In this document: piece by piece, positions 11,601-19,577 of the stretch
How positions within the stretch are numbered: the first letter of the stretch is position 1
Layout: the number at the start of each line of letters is the position of its first letter
Source of the DNA: Polaromonas sp.
GTDB lineage: Bacteria; Pseudomonadota; Gammaproteobacteria; Burkholderiales; Burkholderiaceae_C
Assembly (NCBI RefSeq): GCF_016185115.1
Contig: NZ_JACPOF010000029.1
Coordinates: forward strand, 126,530 to 190,529
Direction of reading: 5' to 3'
DNA length: 64,000 nucleotides
Translations under genes and position numbers: made by a program
The notes under the pieces: model-generated
Database searches by the model: none
What the model saw: only the letters and a program-made list of their open reading frames with translations
Told to the model about the DNA's origin: nothing

Positions 11601-12797
11601 GCCAGGCACCTGTGCCTGGCCGCCCAGCTTTCCTTCGGTGCCCACCTCGCGCGCCACCCGCGTCACTTCCGACGAAAAGCCGTTGAGCTGGTCGACCATG
11701 GTGTTGATGGTTTCTTTTAGCTCCAGAATCTCGCCCTTCACGTCCACCGTGATCTTGCGGCTCAAGTCACCACGCGCCACGGCCGTGGTCACAGTCGCAA
11801 TATTGCGCACCTGCGAGGTCAGGTTGTTGGCCATCGAATTGACCGAATCGGTCAAATCCTTCCAGGTACCCGCAACCCCTGGCACCACGGCCTGCCCACC
11901 CAGGCGGCCGTCGGTGCCGACCTCACGTGCCACACGCGTCACCTCGGAAGCAAATGAACGCAACTGGTCAACCATGGTGTTGGTCGCTTCCTTCAGCTGC
12001 AAAATTTCCCCGCGCACATCCACCGTGATCTTTTTGGACAGGTCGCCGTTGGCCACCGCAATCGTCACATCCGCAATGTTGCGCACCTGGGCGGTCAGGT
12101 TGCCCGCCATCTGGTTGACCGAATCAGTCAGGTCTTTCCAGACACCTGAAACGCCCTTGACCTGCGCCTGGCCGCCGAGTTTGCCCTCGGTGCCGACCTC
12201 GCGCGCCACACGCGTCACTTCCGAGGTGAACACCGAGAGCTGTTCAATCATGGAGTTCACCAGCTTGGCCGAACGCAGGAACTCGCCCTTGAGCGCACGC
12301 CCGTCAACCTGGAGTTCCATGGACTGGCCCAGGTCGCCCTTGGCCACCGCGCCAATGGTTCGTGCGATATCCGTCGTTGGACGCACCAGATCGTCTATCA
12401 ATGTGTTGAGGGAATCAACCTGCCCGGCCCATCCGCCGACCGCACCCGGTGCCGACATGCGCTGGGAAAGCCGCCCTTCCTTGCCAACACCGGTGCGCAA
12501 CCGGTCGGCCTCCATGCTGATGCGTTCTGCATTGCCGATGGCGCGGTTGAACGCTTCGGCGATGCGGCCATTGGTCGCCGACCAGTCTGCAGGCAGCCTG
12601 ACCTTGAAATCCCCCTCCGAGAAGGCCATCATCGCGGCGAGCATCTGACGCGACTCAATTTCTGCCATTTCTACCGTATTGGCGTTCAACGATGAAGTCG
12701 AAGCCGGGGACGAGGCCCTGTTCAATAACGAATCGTTGTCAACCGGTTTCTTCCTCGACCTGCTTTTTTTGAACGTTGGGTCTGTGACCTGATTCAT
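5622..12797 (-). CDS. Giant soluble hybrid histidine kinase with a tandem HAMP array (14+ units), GAF, kinase core and three receivers
   Basis: A 2391-residue protein. The ATG at 12797 follows GAGGAAG. After a short basic linker and one or two divergent HAMP units, fourteen units of about 92 residues follow, each containing a REVG.(E/D)G.LGGQA.V.G..G.WKDLT core and VRNIA..T.A.A.GDLS. Then come a GAF domain, a coiled coil, HisKA ([10 protein letters not shown]), HATPase ([16 protein letters not shown]) and three receiver domains with phosphoacceptor motifs [18 protein letters not shown] and [11 protein letters not shown]. No transmembrane helix is visible. The layout resembles poly-HAMP kinases such as fungal Nik1-type sensors, where the HAMP array itself senses osmotic or oxidative state (family knowledge). 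The repeat number is unusually high. The gene overlaps the next kinase. Confidence 0.93.
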   Translation of the reverse strand: MNQVTDPTFKKSRSRKKPVDNDSLLNRASSPASTSSLNANTVEMAEIESRQMLAAMMAFSEGDFKVRLPADWSATNGRIAEAFNRAIGNAERISMEADRLRTGVGKEGRLSQRMSAPGAVGGWAGQVDSLNTLIDDLVRPTTDIARTIGAVAKGDLGQSMELQVDGRALKGEFLRSAKLVNSMIEQLSVFTSEVTRVAREVGTEGKLGGQAQVKGVSGVWKDLTDSVNQMAGNLTAQVRNIADVTIAVANGDLSKKITVDVRGEILQLKEATNTMVDQLRSFASEVTRVAREVGTDGRLGGQAVVPGVAGTWKDLTDSVNSMANNLTSQVRNIATVTTAVARGDLSRKITVDVKGEILELKETINTMVDQLNGFSSEVTRVAREVGTEGKLGGQAQVPGVAGTWKDLTDSVNSMASNLTGQVRNIAGVATAIAKGDLSSKITVEVKGEILALKETINTMVDQLNGFASEVTRVAREVGTEGKLGGQAQVPGVAGTWKDLTDNVNFMASNLTGQVRNIAEVTTAVANGDLSKTITVDVKGEILELKNTINTMVYQLNGFASEVTRVAREVGTEGKLGGQAAVPGVAGTWKDLTDSVNFMASNLTGQVRNIAEVTTAVARGDLSKKITADVRGEILELKNTINTMVDQLNGFAGEVSRVAREVGTEGALGGQAQVLGVAGTWKDLTDNVNSMASNLTAQVRNIADVATAVANGDLSKKITVDVKGEILELKNTLNTMVDQLNGFASEVTRVAREVGTDGKLGGQAQVRGVAGTWKDLTDNVNSMANNLTGQVRNIADVTTAVARGDLSRKITVEVKGEILELKNTINTMVDQLNGFASEVTRVAREVGTEGKLGGQAEVPGVAGTWKDLTDNVNFMASNLTGQVRNIADVATAIARGDLSRKITVEVKGEILQLKETMNTMVDQLNAFAGEVSRVAREVGTDGKLGGQAEVEGVAGTWKDLTDNVNSMASNLTGQVRNIAEVTIAVANGDLSKKITVDVRGEILELKETINTMVDQLRSFAAEVSRVAREVGTDGKLGGQAQVPGVAGTWKDLTDNVNSMANNLTGQVRNIADVATAIARGDLSRKITVDVKGEILQLKETMNTMVDQLSAFASEVTRVAREVGTEGKLGGQAQVPGVAGTWKDLTDNVNSMASNLTGQVRNIAEVTIAVANGDLSKKITVDVRGEILQLKETINTMVEQLRSFASEVTRVAREVGTEGRLGGQAAVPGVAGTWKDLTDTVNGLANNLTTQVRNIAEVTTAVARGDLNRKITVDVKGEILELKNTINTMVDQLNAFAGEVTRVAREVGTEGKLGGQAEVSGVAGTWKDLTDNVNFMASNLTEQVRGIVKVVTAVANGNLSQRLTVQAKGEVAALADTINGMTDTLATFADQVTNVAREVGVDGRLGGQANVPGAAGTWKDLTGNVNLLAANLTTQVRAIAEVATAVTKGDLTRSIQVDAKGEVSELKDNINTMISNLRETTESNREQDWLKTNLARFTGMLQGQRELNTVGKMLLSELAPLVHAHQGTVYHCSGAGDTAGMTLLSSYAQSGSVRLPSTIRPGEGLVGQCALEKKRILLTNVPSDFVNISSSLGDSLHVSIVVLPVLFENEPKAVIELASLHPFTAVNLNFLDQLALGIGAVFNTIEATVRTEGLLTQSQQLTVELQSRQSELQQTNEELGTKARLLAEQNAEVERKNREVEQARGALEEKASELALTSKYKSEFLANMSHELRTPLNSILILSQQLAENSPGTLSAKQVEFSRNINSSGTDLLHLINDILDLSKIESGTVTVEVEEISFASLRDNIDRNFRHVAEAKNLPFFIRFEEDLPRSMDSDPKRLQQVLKNLLSNAVKFTSQGQVEVRVGLASRGWSADHPVLSQAQHVVAFAVEDTGIGVAPEKQRLIFEAFQQADAGTSRKYGGTGLGLAISRELAVLLGGEIRLTSIHGQGSCFTLYLPLHYSGPDGATVSRDVEQGKEISRSVIALPAAREEHIADDRDSIRPGDQVLLVIEDDPHYARILLGLARDKGFKGVVATKGAQGLALARQYQPAAISLDIFLPDMLGWTVLNQLKLDPALRHIPVQIVSMEEEQQHGLAHGAFAYLVKEPTTTGLEVAFDRIREFTIPRKKRLLIIEDNEVERNAVVELLGYEDIEIVAAGSGEDALSAMRENSYDCVVLDLRLPDMTGFDLLEKVQSDPALAAVPVVVFTGKDLSRDEQARLQSMAKSIMLKDVQSPERLLDETALFLHRVVTALPPQKQAMLDKLHNSAEVLRGRKVLIVDDDARNIFALTSVLENHEVDVLSATNGRQAIEIIQNSPDVVMVLMDIMMPEMDGYETMREIRKDPKFRTLPILALTAKAMKGDREKCLDAGASDYIAKPVNTDQLLSLMRVWLFR
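8395..12260 (-). repeat. Tandem 276-bp coding repeats (HAMP array)
   Basis: The word GGTCAGGTC(C/T)TTCCA recurs on the plus strand every 276 bases, near 8531, 8807, 9083, 9359, 9635, 9911, 10187, 10463, 10739, 11015, 11291, 11567, 11843 and 12119. That gives 14 registered copies with no change of period. Units differ mainly at third codon positions and at a few residues (SN/NN, DV/EV, NT/ET). The array is prone to unequal crossing-over and to assembly collapse. Confidence 0.92.
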
Positions 12798-12962
12798 GGA
12801 GCTTCCTCGATCCAGTTTTATGTTCGTAGTAGTGGTGCAGCGCAGCAATCGACGTTCCCCAACATCGATCACCGATGATTGTCTGGGGAATGTGTATGAA
12901 AATGTGTAGGACGCTACTGACACCCTCGACGGTCGTGGCATCGCCCCTTTAAAACAGGCATC

Positions 12963-12997
12963 AAAAAACCCGCTTTGACTGTAGCCAAAGCGGGTTT
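12963..12997 (-). terminator. Rho-independent terminator of the FAA-hydrolase gene
   Basis: A perfect 12-bp stem (AAACCCGCTTTG / CAAAGCGGGTTT) with an 8-base loop. Read on the minus strand it ends in a T-run. It lies downstream of the FAA-family gene and upstream of the giant kinase start, so the kinase pair has its own promoter. Confidence 0.8.
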
Positions 12998-13048
12998 CAA
13001 ACTTCTGGTCCAGCCCTTGCCGGGCCCATTCAAGGACGCCTTAATAGC

Positions 13049-14032
13049 CTATTTCACAAAGCGGTTCTTGAGCACCCCGATTCCCTGCACTTCCAGTTCG
13101 ACCACATCGCCGGGTTTCAGAAAGCGCATGGTCTCCAGCCCGCAGCCCGAACCCACGGTGCCCGAGCCGAAGAACTCGCCGGAGAACAGAGTCTCGGAGC
13201 GTGAGGCATGCGCGATGCAGTCTTCAAACTTCCAGCGCATGGTGCCGCTGTTGCCGCCACCCCAGCGTTCGCCGTTGACACGTACTTCCATCTCCAGGCT
13301 GTAGGGGTCGGTCATCTCGTCTGCAGTGACCAGACAGGGGCCGAGGATGTTGCCGGTGTCAAAGTCCTTGCCCTTGCCGGGGCCGAGCTGGCCGGGCATG
13401 TCTATGACCTGTTCATCCCTGGCCGACACATCGTTGAAGATGGTGTAGCCGAAGATGTGTTCGCGTGCTTTCTCCTTGCTGATGTCTTTGCCGGGCTTGC
13501 CGATGAAGACGCCGAACTCAAGTTCAAAATCAAGCCGGCTTGAATAGCCGGGCCACATCACATCGGTGCCGGTACCCACCACGTTGAGGCGGTTGGGGTG
13601 GTAAAAAATCGGCCGCTGGTACCAGACCTCAGGGATGGTGAGGATGCCCTTTTCTTCCATCTCGCGCATGGCGGCTGCCGGGTCCGGCGCTGACGAGGCG
13701 CGCACCTCGCGGGATTTCTTGAAGGCCTCGACCAGGTGTTCCTCAAAACACAAAAAATCGCGCATCTGCGGCGGTGCGGGTATGGGCGACAGCAACTGCA
13801 CATCTGCCAGCTTGTGCGTCACACCCGCTGGTTTTGCATCCACCAACTGCTGTGCGAGCCTGACGGACTGGTCGCTGTTTTCAGCCATGGCGAGCACGCT
13901 GGCCAGCATGGGTGATGGTTTGGCGTGCACAGCCTCATGCGCGGCCTGAAGGTCGATGACGGTGGCGCCCCCGTCTATCAGGGCGCCGGCTTTAGGGGTT
14001 GAGTTTTTACCCTGGAAGGTCACGAGTTTCAT
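13049..14032 (-). CDS. Fumarylacetoacetate hydrolase-family protein
   Basis: A 327-residue protein. The N-terminal 70 residues form the small FAA_N-like domain. The catalytic FAA domain includes DFLCFEEH, then RLDFELEFGVFIGK, whose acidic residues are the usual Mg2+ ligands, IFNDVSARDEQ, KGKDFDTGNILGPC and SGTVGSGCG. The family hydrolyses C-C bonds of diketoacids (fumarylacetoacetate, fumarylpyruvate, acylpyruvates) or decarboxylates them. Fumarylpyruvate hydrolysis would suit a gentisate route fed by the left-edge cluster, but no gentisate dioxygenase or maleylpyruvate isomerase is visible. The start overlaps the tetR stop by 4 bases (ATGA). Confidence 0.88.
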   Translation of the reverse strand: MKLVTFQGKNSTPKAGALIDGGATVIDLQAAHEAVHAKPSPMLASVLAMAENSDQSVRLAQQLVDAKPAGVTHKLADVQLLSPIPAPPQMRDFLCFEEHLVEAFKKSREVRASSAPDPAAAMREMEEKGILTIPEVWYQRPIFYHPNRLNVVGTGTDVMWPGYSSRLDFELEFGVFIGKPGKDISKEKAREHIFGYTIFNDVSARDEQVIDMPGQLGPGKGKDFDTGNILGPCLVTADEMTDPYSLEMEVRVNGERWGGGNSGTMRWKFEDCIAHASRSETLFSGEFFGSGTVGSGCGLETMRFLKPGDVVELEVQGIGVLKNRFVK

Positions 14033-14769
14033 GGTTTGGTCTTTCCTGTCTTTGGTTTTTTGGAAGGGGCGTCCGGCTTGGTGGCCTTTGTCTCGCCGCC
14101 CAGAAATGCACTTGAGAAAAAGTTGACGATTTCATCGATGACGGCCTGCTCGTCGCCGATGTCGCAGACCTTTCCCGACAGCCGTTTCACACGGTCGGGG
14201 TTGGAAAGAATCAGAAGCAAGGCGCCTATGAAGAAGTGGTAGGCCCAGGCGACTTTTCTGGCGCTCATTCTGGGCAGGGCTTTCTGCATGGCAGCCATGA
14301 ACTCGAGCGCAATCGGGTCAAGCAAATCCGACACAATGCCGCGCTTGCCCTCTGCCGGGTCGCCCACCTCACGCGCAATCAGGCGGCTGTAGGCCAGGCC
14401 GCCCGGTTGCCGGCGCATCTCTACCCAGGGCCGGGCGAGCGCATCGAGTACCTCACGTATGGGTGGCGACTTCTGGTCGAGCACGACGGCCAGCGCTTCA
14501 CGCCGCAGGCTGGAGACCGGCACGATGCGCCGCTCGAACACGCCGCGGTAGAGCTTGTCTTTGGAGCCGAAGTGGTAGTTGACGAGCGCCAGCGTGACTT
14601 CTGCACTGACAGCGATGTCGCGCATCGATACGCCGTCAAGGCCGTGCTCGGAGAACAGTGTTTCTGCTGCGTCAAGGATGAGCACACGGGTGCGCTCGCC
14701 ATTTTTATTCGCTGATGGAGCCTCGGACTGCGGAGTGCTGGCGGTTTTGGTCTTGGTCAGGGTTTTCAT
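14029..14769 (-). CDS. TetR-family transcriptional regulator
   Basis: A 246-residue protein; the ATG at 14769 is preceded by an in-frame TTG. The DNA-binding domain is at about 25-75: RVLILDAAETLFSEHG, then DGVSMRDIAVSAEVTLALVNYHFGSKDKLYRG. The C-terminal ligand-binding domain resembles the CerR/TetR_C type (MSARKVAWAYHFFIGALLLIL). A Lys/Pro-rich tail ends the protein. It is co-transcribed with the FAA-hydrolase gene and divergent from the cupin/Bug genes. Two related palindromes in the divergent gap are likely operators, so it probably represses both sides until an aromatic or CoA-ester ligand binds (inference). Confidence 0.92.
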   Translation of the reverse strand: MKTLTKTKTASTPQSEAPSANKNGERTRVLILDAAETLFSEHGLDGVSMRDIAVSAEVTLALVNYHFGSKDKLYRGVFERRIVPVSSLRREALAVVLDQKSPPIREVLDALARPWVEMRRQPGGLAYSRLIAREVGDPAEGKRGIVSDLLDPIALEFMAAMQKALPRMSARKVAWAYHFFIGALLLILSNPDRVKRLSGKVCDIGDEQAVIDEIVNFFSSAFLGGETKATKPDAPSKKPKTGKTKP

Positions 14770-14775
14770 CAATTA

Positions 14776-14828
14776 TTGGACGTTCGTTTAATTCTATGAT
14801 TCAATCCGTTTATTGAACAGTCGTTCAA
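14776..14828. promoter_or_regulatory. Two candidate TetR operators in the divergent gap
   Basis: A perfect inverted repeat TTGAAC-AGTC-GTTCAA lies at 14813-14828. A degenerate copy, TTGGACGTTCGTTTAA (12 of 16 bases the same), lies at 14776-14791. Their starts are 37 bp apart between tetR and the cupin gene, as expected for autoregulation plus control of the divergent operon. Confidence 0.6.
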
Positions 14829-14877
14829 CTATAGGGTTTACCCAAACCTGCATCAACAACCATCAAAGGAGCCAGAC

Positions 14878-15432
14878 ATGGTGTGGAAAGTCAGAAGAGT
14901 GGTCACGGGCCACGACGCAAGCGGCAAGTCGATATTTACCATGGACGGCCACGCGACCTGCGTGAAAGAGATGGAATCCATGCCCGGCCTGGCGCTGACG
15001 GACCTATGGGAGACAACGACGGCGCCTGCCGACAACGCGGGCAACCATGACCCTGCAGATCGCCCTGTGAAGCTCGAACCGCCCAAGGGCGGCAGCATTC
15101 TGCGCATTGTTGAATTTCCGCCGGACAAGGTGTGGCGCAACAACGCCGATGCGGCCACGGCCTTCACGTCGATAGGCGCGGGCCATGCGAACGACAAGGG
15201 CAACAGCGACCCCATGATGCACACAACCCTGACAGTGGACTACATCATCGTGCTCAAGGGCGAGATCTTCGCCATCATGGACGAGGGTGAAAAGCTGCTG
15301 AAACAGGGCGACATCCTGATCCAGCGCGGCACCCGCCATTCATGGAGTGTGCGCGGTGATGAACCCTGCATCGTCGCAGCCATCCTGGTCAGCGCCCTGC
15401 CCGTGCCGGGAAGTGCAGCCACCGCGCATTGA
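14878..15432 (+). CDS. Cupin-domain protein (first copy)
   Basis: A 184-residue protein; the ATG follows AAAGGAG. Residues 1-95 form an N-terminal part with RRVVTGHDASGKS and LTDLWETTTAPADN. The conserved single cupin barrel follows: MHTTLTVDYIIVLKGEIFAIMDEGEKLLKQGDILIQRGTRHSW. Cupin motif 1 here has no HxH pair, while motif 2 keeps the His in RGTRHSW, so a complete metal site is uncertain. It is a paralogue of the product of 16501-17037. Such cupins often accompany aromatic catabolic genes, but no reaction is established. It could be a dioxygenase, an isomerase or a binding protein. Confidence 0.85.
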   Translation: MVWKVRRVVTGHDASGKSIFTMDGHATCVKEMESMPGLALTDLWETTTAPADNAGNHDPADRPVKLEPPKGGSILRIVEFPPDKVWRNNADAATAFTSIGAGHANDKGNSDPMMHTTLTVDYIIVLKGEIFAIMDEGEKLLKQGDILIQRGTRHSWSVRGDEPCIVAAILVSALPVPGSAATAH

Positions 15433-15488
15433 ACACGAACAGCACAAACAGCCATCAACAACACAGAGACAAGAGCAAGAGCAAGACC

Positions 15489-16469
15489 ATGACACGCAGA
15501 AAAATCATTCTTTCAACACTCGCTGCCGCCGCCTCGTTCGCCATCGGCATGGGCGCCAACCCGGCATTTGCCCAGGCCGCCTGGCCCAACAAGCCCGTGA
15601 AGCTGGTCGTACCCTTCCCTGCGGGCACATCGCCCGACACGACGGCACGGCTGGTCGGCGACAAGCTCTCGCAGATGTGGGGCCAGCCGGTGCTGGTCGA
15701 CAACCGCGCAGGCGCAGCGGGCGGCATAGGCGCAGAGAACGTCAAGCAAAGCCCGGCTGACGGCCATACCGTGCTGTTCACGGTGTCGTCCGTCATCACC
15801 ATCAACCCGCATGTGTATGCCACGCTGCGCTACAACCCGCTGACCGACTTCACCGGTGTGGCGACGGTGGCCATCATTCCATACGTGTTGATTGCGACAC
15901 CCGCGGCGCCGTTCAACAACCTTGCAGAACTGGCAGAGGCTGCCAAACGCAAACCCGGCGGCATCGACTACGCATCCTACGGCGTGGGCTCGCAGACGCA
16001 GGTGGCGGTCGAGATGTGGTCCAAGCAGATGGGCATCAAGCTCAACCATGTGCCGTATGCAACCAACCCGTCTGCAGACCTGATGGGCGGCACCGTCAGC
16101 CTGCTGTTTGACCCGGCCACCACGGCCATACCGCTCATCAAGGGCAACAAGGTGAAAGCGATTGCGGTGTCCAGCGAGCAGCGCCTGGCCGCCCTGCCGA
16201 ATGTGCCTACCGCGTCGGAGTTCATACCCGGCGCGGTATCCACCGCGTGGCACGGCATGTTTGTACCGAAAGGCACACCGCCTGCCGTGATTGCAAAGGT
16301 CAATGCCGATGTACTGAAGGTGCTGGCCATGCCCGACGTGCGCAGCCGCATCACCGACCTGGGCCTGCTTGTCGGCAGCGGCAGTGCTGAAGACCTGAAC
16401 ACCCGGGTGGTGGCCGAGCACGCCAGCTGGGGCCGCGAGATCCGCAACCTGAACATCAAGCTGCAATAA
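15489..16469 (+). CDS. Bug-family periplasmic solute receptor
   Basis: A 326-residue protein whose signal peptide starts MTRRKIILS and is cleaved near NPAFAQ-AAW. The RR pair resembles, but does not prove, a Tat signal. The Bug core starts WPNKPVKLVVPFPAGTSPDTTARL and QPVLVDNRAGAAGGIGA. The ATG at 15489 is chosen because the signal peptide begins there; upstream codons encode a low-complexity Ser/Lys/Gln stretch. It is part of the cupin-Bug-cupin-Bug block, likely controlled by the divergent TetR regulator. The ligand is unknown. Confidence 0.9.
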   Translation: MTRRKIILSTLAAAASFAIGMGANPAFAQAAWPNKPVKLVVPFPAGTSPDTTARLVGDKLSQMWGQPVLVDNRAGAAGGIGAENVKQSPADGHTVLFTVSSVITINPHVYATLRYNPLTDFTGVATVAIIPYVLIATPAAPFNNLAELAEAAKRKPGGIDYASYGVGSQTQVAVEMWSKQMGIKLNHVPYATNPSADLMGGTVSLLFDPATTAIPLIKGNKVKAIAVSSEQRLAALPNVPTASEFIPGAVSTAWHGMFVPKGTPPAVIAKVNADVLKVLAMPDVRSRITDLGLLVGSGSAEDLNTRVVAEHASWGREIRNLNIKLQ

Positions 16470-16500
16470 ACGTCGGACAAAGAAACAAAAAGGAAAACAC

Positions 16501-17037
16501 ATGAGACAAGCGATACGCCGCGTGGTCACGGGCCACAACAAGAACGGCCAGTCGGTCATCACCATCGACGACGACGCACCCAACGCCACAGCCGTCGAAG
16601 GCTGGCCTGGCCTCTACATCACGGAGCTTTGGGTGACAGGCGAGATGCCCATCAACAACATGGGCGACACCGACCAGGGCGCACGCAAGATGCGGCACGA
16701 CCCGACGCCCAACGGCACGGTATTCCGCGTGGTGGAGTTTCCGCCCGAAAGCAGGATGTCCGGCATCGACACCCAAAAAGCTTTTGAAGCCATGGGCAGC
16801 CACAACAAGCCCCGCGCGCAAGACTCGGCCAAACACGCCTCCATGCACAAGACCAATTCCATCGACTACCTGGTGGTGACCGCAGGCGAGATGTGGATGG
16901 TGATGGAAGAGGGCGAAACCCTGCTCAAGCCGGGCGACTGCATCGTGCAGCGCGGCACCAACCACGCCTGGGTCAACAAGAGCGACAAGCCCTGCATGCT
17001 GATGGCGATATTGATTGACGCGGTGCCTGCGCCCTGA
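16501..17037 (+). CDS. Cupin-domain protein (second copy)
   Basis: A 178-residue paralogue of the cupin at 14878, with the same plan: RRVVTGHNKNGQS near the start, LYITELWVTGEMPINN, RVVEFPPES, then the barrel MHKTNSIDYLVVTAGEMWMVMEEGETLLKPGDCIVQRGTNHAWVN. As in the first copy, motif 1 lacks the HxH pair but motif 2 has the NHAW histidine. It lies 31 bases after the Bug stop, following AAAAGGAAAAC, and is probably in the same transcript. The function is unassigned. Confidence 0.85.
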   Translation: MRQAIRRVVTGHNKNGQSVITIDDDAPNATAVEGWPGLYITELWVTGEMPINNMGDTDQGARKMRHDPTPNGTVFRVVEFPPESRMSGIDTQKAFEAMGSHNKPRAQDSAKHASMHKTNSIDYLVVTAGEMWMVMEEGETLLKPGDCIVQRGTNHAWVNKSDKPCMLMAILIDAVPAP

Positions 17038-17094
17038 CGCTACCCGAGTAGAAAAAGCGGCCTCCGGCACCCTCGGAAACGGCGGGGCGCTGAT

Positions 17095-17123
17095 TTGCAC
17101 GTTTTCGCTCTGCGAAACATATT
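17095..17123 (+). promoter_or_regulatory. Candidate promoter with a palindrome in the spacer
   Basis: TTGCAC (17095-17100) and CATATT (17118-17123) are separated by exactly 17 bases. The spacer holds a perfect inverted repeat TTTCGC-TCT-GCGAAA (17103-17117), so a repressor bound there would block RNA polymerase. It lies 64 bases before the third Bug gene of the window, suggesting that gene and those after it form a separately regulated unit. Confidence 0.5.
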
Positions 17124-17186
17124 TGCGTTGTAATCGTTCCAGCCGGGACCCGATTTCCGGAATCCCATAACGAACCGGAGACACGC

Positions 17187-18167
17187 ATGCAAATCAGCGC
17201 CGTCATGCGCTCGCTGGCCTTCATGGCCGCAGCCCTTTCCTGCCTTTCAGCCGTCCACGCGCAAAGCCCGGCCTACCCCGACAAGCCCATCAAGCTCGTG
17301 GTGCCCTACGCCCCCGGCGGGCCGACCGACCTGGTGGCGCGCTCGATGGCAACGACGCTGTCGCAACAGCTGCATCAACCCGTGGTGGTTGAAAACCGCG
17401 CCGGCGCGGGCGGCGTGATCGGCACCAGCTTCGTCGTCAATGCCCCTGCTGACGGCTACACCCTGCTGCTGGGCCTTCAGGGGCCCATCACCATCAACCC
17501 GGCGCTGACCAAGGTGCCTTACGACCCCTTCCGCGACCTGGTGGCGGTGCGCATGATTGCTTCGGCGCCCATGGTGTTGATGGCCAGCAAAAAGTCGGGC
17601 GTCGCCAAACTGGCCGACATCACGACGCTGTCAAAAACAAAAACATCGGGCCTGAACATAGGCTCGCCCGGTAACGGCAGCCTGCCTCACGTAGCGGCGG
17701 AGCTGATGAAGAACCAGACCGGCGCGAACCTTACCCACGTACCGTACAAGGGTGCCGGCCCGGCATTGGCCGACCTCACCGCCGGGCACATCGACCTGCT
17801 GTTCACGGATTTGCAGGTAGGCCTGCCTGCCATCCAGGCTGGCCTTGTCACGCCGCTGGCGGTCACCATCCCCATGCGTTCGCCCAAGCTGCCCAACCTG
17901 CCGACCATGGCAGAGTCCGGCTTCGGCAACACGCGCCTGGCCGGCTGGTATGGCATCTTTGCGCCGAAAAACACGCCACCCGCCGTGGTGGCCCAGATCA
18001 ACAAGGCGGTGGACGGCATGTTCCAGGACGCGGCCTTCAAGCAGTTGCTCGAGAACCAGGGCGCGCAGCAAAGCACTGCGGACAATACCCAGTTCATGAA
18101 GTTCCTGCACGATGAATACGATCAGTGGTCAAAGCTCGGCAAGGCCATCACCATCAAGATGGATTGA
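17187..18167 (+). CDS. Bug-family periplasmic solute receptor
   Basis: A 326-residue protein with a signal peptide cleaved near SAVHA-QSP, then YPDKPIKLVVPYAPGGPTDLVAR and QPVVVENRAGAGGVIG. The ATG follows CCGGAGACACGC. It starts an apparent operon with the MmgE/PrpD and enolase-superfamily genes, so it probably binds the organic acid they process (inference). Confidence 0.92.
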   Translation: MQISAVMRSLAFMAAALSCLSAVHAQSPAYPDKPIKLVVPYAPGGPTDLVARSMATTLSQQLHQPVVVENRAGAGGVIGTSFVVNAPADGYTLLLGLQGPITINPALTKVPYDPFRDLVAVRMIASAPMVLMASKKSGVAKLADITTLSKTKTSGLNIGSPGNGSLPHVAAELMKNQTGANLTHVPYKGAGPALADLTAGHIDLLFTDLQVGLPAIQAGLVTPLAVTIPMRSPKLPNLPTMAESGFGNTRLAGWYGIFAPKNTPPAVVAQINKAVDGMFQDAAFKQLLENQGAQQSTADNTQFMKFLHDEYDQWSKLGKAITIKMD

Positions 18168-18174
18168 GTCCGGG

Positions 18175-19557
18175 ATGCAGGGAACAAGCGAACAGCTGGC
18201 CGCCTGGGTGGCCCGCCTGCAGTGGGACGACATTCCGCAGCATGTGCGCAAGGCGGCACGGCTGCACATCCTGGACGTGGTCGGTGTCATGCTGGCCGCG
18301 AGGCCGTCAGAGGTTGTCAATGCGGCAGCCCGCGCCATGGCGCAGACCGACCCCGGCTCCCAGGCGAGGGCATTGGGCTTTGACAGTACCCTCTCGCTGG
18401 GTGGTGCGGCGTTTGTGAACGGCGTCATGGCTTCGGTGCTGGAGTTTGACGACACGCATATCGAGTCGTTTGTGCATTCAACCATTGCGCCCTTCTCGGC
18501 CGCTGCGGCCCTTTGCCAGGCATCGCACCTGGCGGGCCCGCTCCTCATGCAGGCTGTCATCGTGGGCAGCGAACTGGGTTGCCGCCTGGGCCTGGTGTCA
18601 CCCTCGCGCCTGCACAGCGCAGGCATACACCCGTCGGCCATCATGGGCACGTTCGGTGCCGTCTATGCGCTGGCCACGCTTCGCGGCCTGCCCGCTGCGC
18701 AAATCGTCAGCGCCATCGGCCACAGCGCAAGCATGTGCGGCGGCCTGATGGCTTCATGGGAAGACGGCGCATCAACCAAAACCCTGCACGTCGGCATGGC
18801 TGCGGGCCAGGCGGTCCGCGCCGTGGCCCTGGCTGCGGAAGGCATCAGCGGACCGGTATCGGCCTTCGACGGCCGCTACGGCTGGTTCCGCACGCACCTG
18901 CAAAAAACACCACCTGAAGAGTTCCGTTTCTCCAAAGCCACTGCGGCGCTCGGGCAAGACTGGGAGATGCTCAATGTCGCCTCCAAGCCCTACCCCAGCG
19001 CCTTCACCATTCACCCTTATGTCGATGCGGTGCTGGCGCTGAAGGCAGCGCACGGGATGGATGCGTCGCACATCACGGAAATCCGCTGCGAAGTCGCGCA
19101 AAGCTCTATCGCCACGCTGTGCGAGCCGGTGGCCGAAAAGCTGCGGCCACGCACCACCTGGCACGGCCGCATCAGCCTGCAGCACTCGCTGGCTGAAGCC
19201 TTCATCATCGGCAAAATGGACAAGAACGCCTACAGTCCCGAGGCACTGCACGACCCGCACATCAATGCGCTGGCCGACAAGGTCAGCTACCGGGTGGCGC
19301 AAAAGCCGGTCGATGCGAAAAAATCGGGCGCGCATGTCACCATCTTCCTCGACGACGGCAACAGCATGCAGCATGTGATCGACAGCGTGCGCGGCACGCG
19401 TGACAATCCGATCTCTGAGGCAGACTATTTCGACAAATTCCGCTCCAATGCAGAGGGCGTCATCGCCCCGGCGCTGGTGGAACAGACCATAGACAGCCTG
19501 ATGCGCCTGGACGAACTCCCGGATGTTGCCCCGGTGTTCGACAGGCTCGCAGGCTGA
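18175..19557 (+). CDS. MmgE/PrpD-family protein
   Basis: A 460-residue protein of the 2-methylcitrate dehydratase/aconitate decarboxylase superfamily. The typical features are an all-helical N-terminal domain with LHILDVVGVMLAARPSEVV, NGVMASVLEFDDTH, HPSAIMGTFGAVYALA and KTLHVGMAAGQAV. A smaller C-terminal domain carries KPYPSAFTIHPYVDAV. The DDTH segment and the HPSA histidine correspond to conserved active-site positions in the family. The ATG at 18175 lies 7 bases after the Bug stop. This member sits with an enolase-superfamily enzyme and a Bug receptor and not in a prp operon, so it is probably a dehydratase, isomerase or decarboxylase for another branched acid, not propionate metabolism. 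Confidence 0.88.
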   Translation: MQGTSEQLAAWVARLQWDDIPQHVRKAARLHILDVVGVMLAARPSEVVNAAARAMAQTDPGSQARALGFDSTLSLGGAAFVNGVMASVLEFDDTHIESFVHSTIAPFSAAAALCQASHLAGPLLMQAVIVGSELGCRLGLVSPSRLHSAGIHPSAIMGTFGAVYALATLRGLPAAQIVSAIGHSASMCGGLMASWEDGASTKTLHVGMAAGQAVRAVALAAEGISGPVSAFDGRYGWFRTHLQKTPPEEFRFSKATAALGQDWEMLNVASKPYPSAFTIHPYVDAVLALKAAHGMDASHITEIRCEVAQSSIATLCEPVAEKLRPRTTWHGRISLQHSLAEAFIIGKMDKNAYSPEALHDPHINALADKVSYRVAQKPVDAKKSGAHVTIFLDDGNSMQHVIDSVRGTRDNPISEADYFDKFRSNAEGVIAPALVEQTIDSLMRLDELPDVAPVFDRLAG

Positions 19558-19577
19558 CACAACTTTCGGGCCAAGTC

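Noticed and set aside
8395-12260. CRISPR-like periodic repeats
   Set aside because: The period is 276 bp with conserved coding units and no unique spacers; it is a protein-domain array.
8211-12648. Long open frames on the plus strand opposite the poly-HAMP kinase gene
   Set aside because: They repeat with the same 276-bp period as the kinase and have Ser/Thr/Arg/Pro-rich composition typical of antisense frames in GC-rich DNA. The minus-strand kinase is certain.
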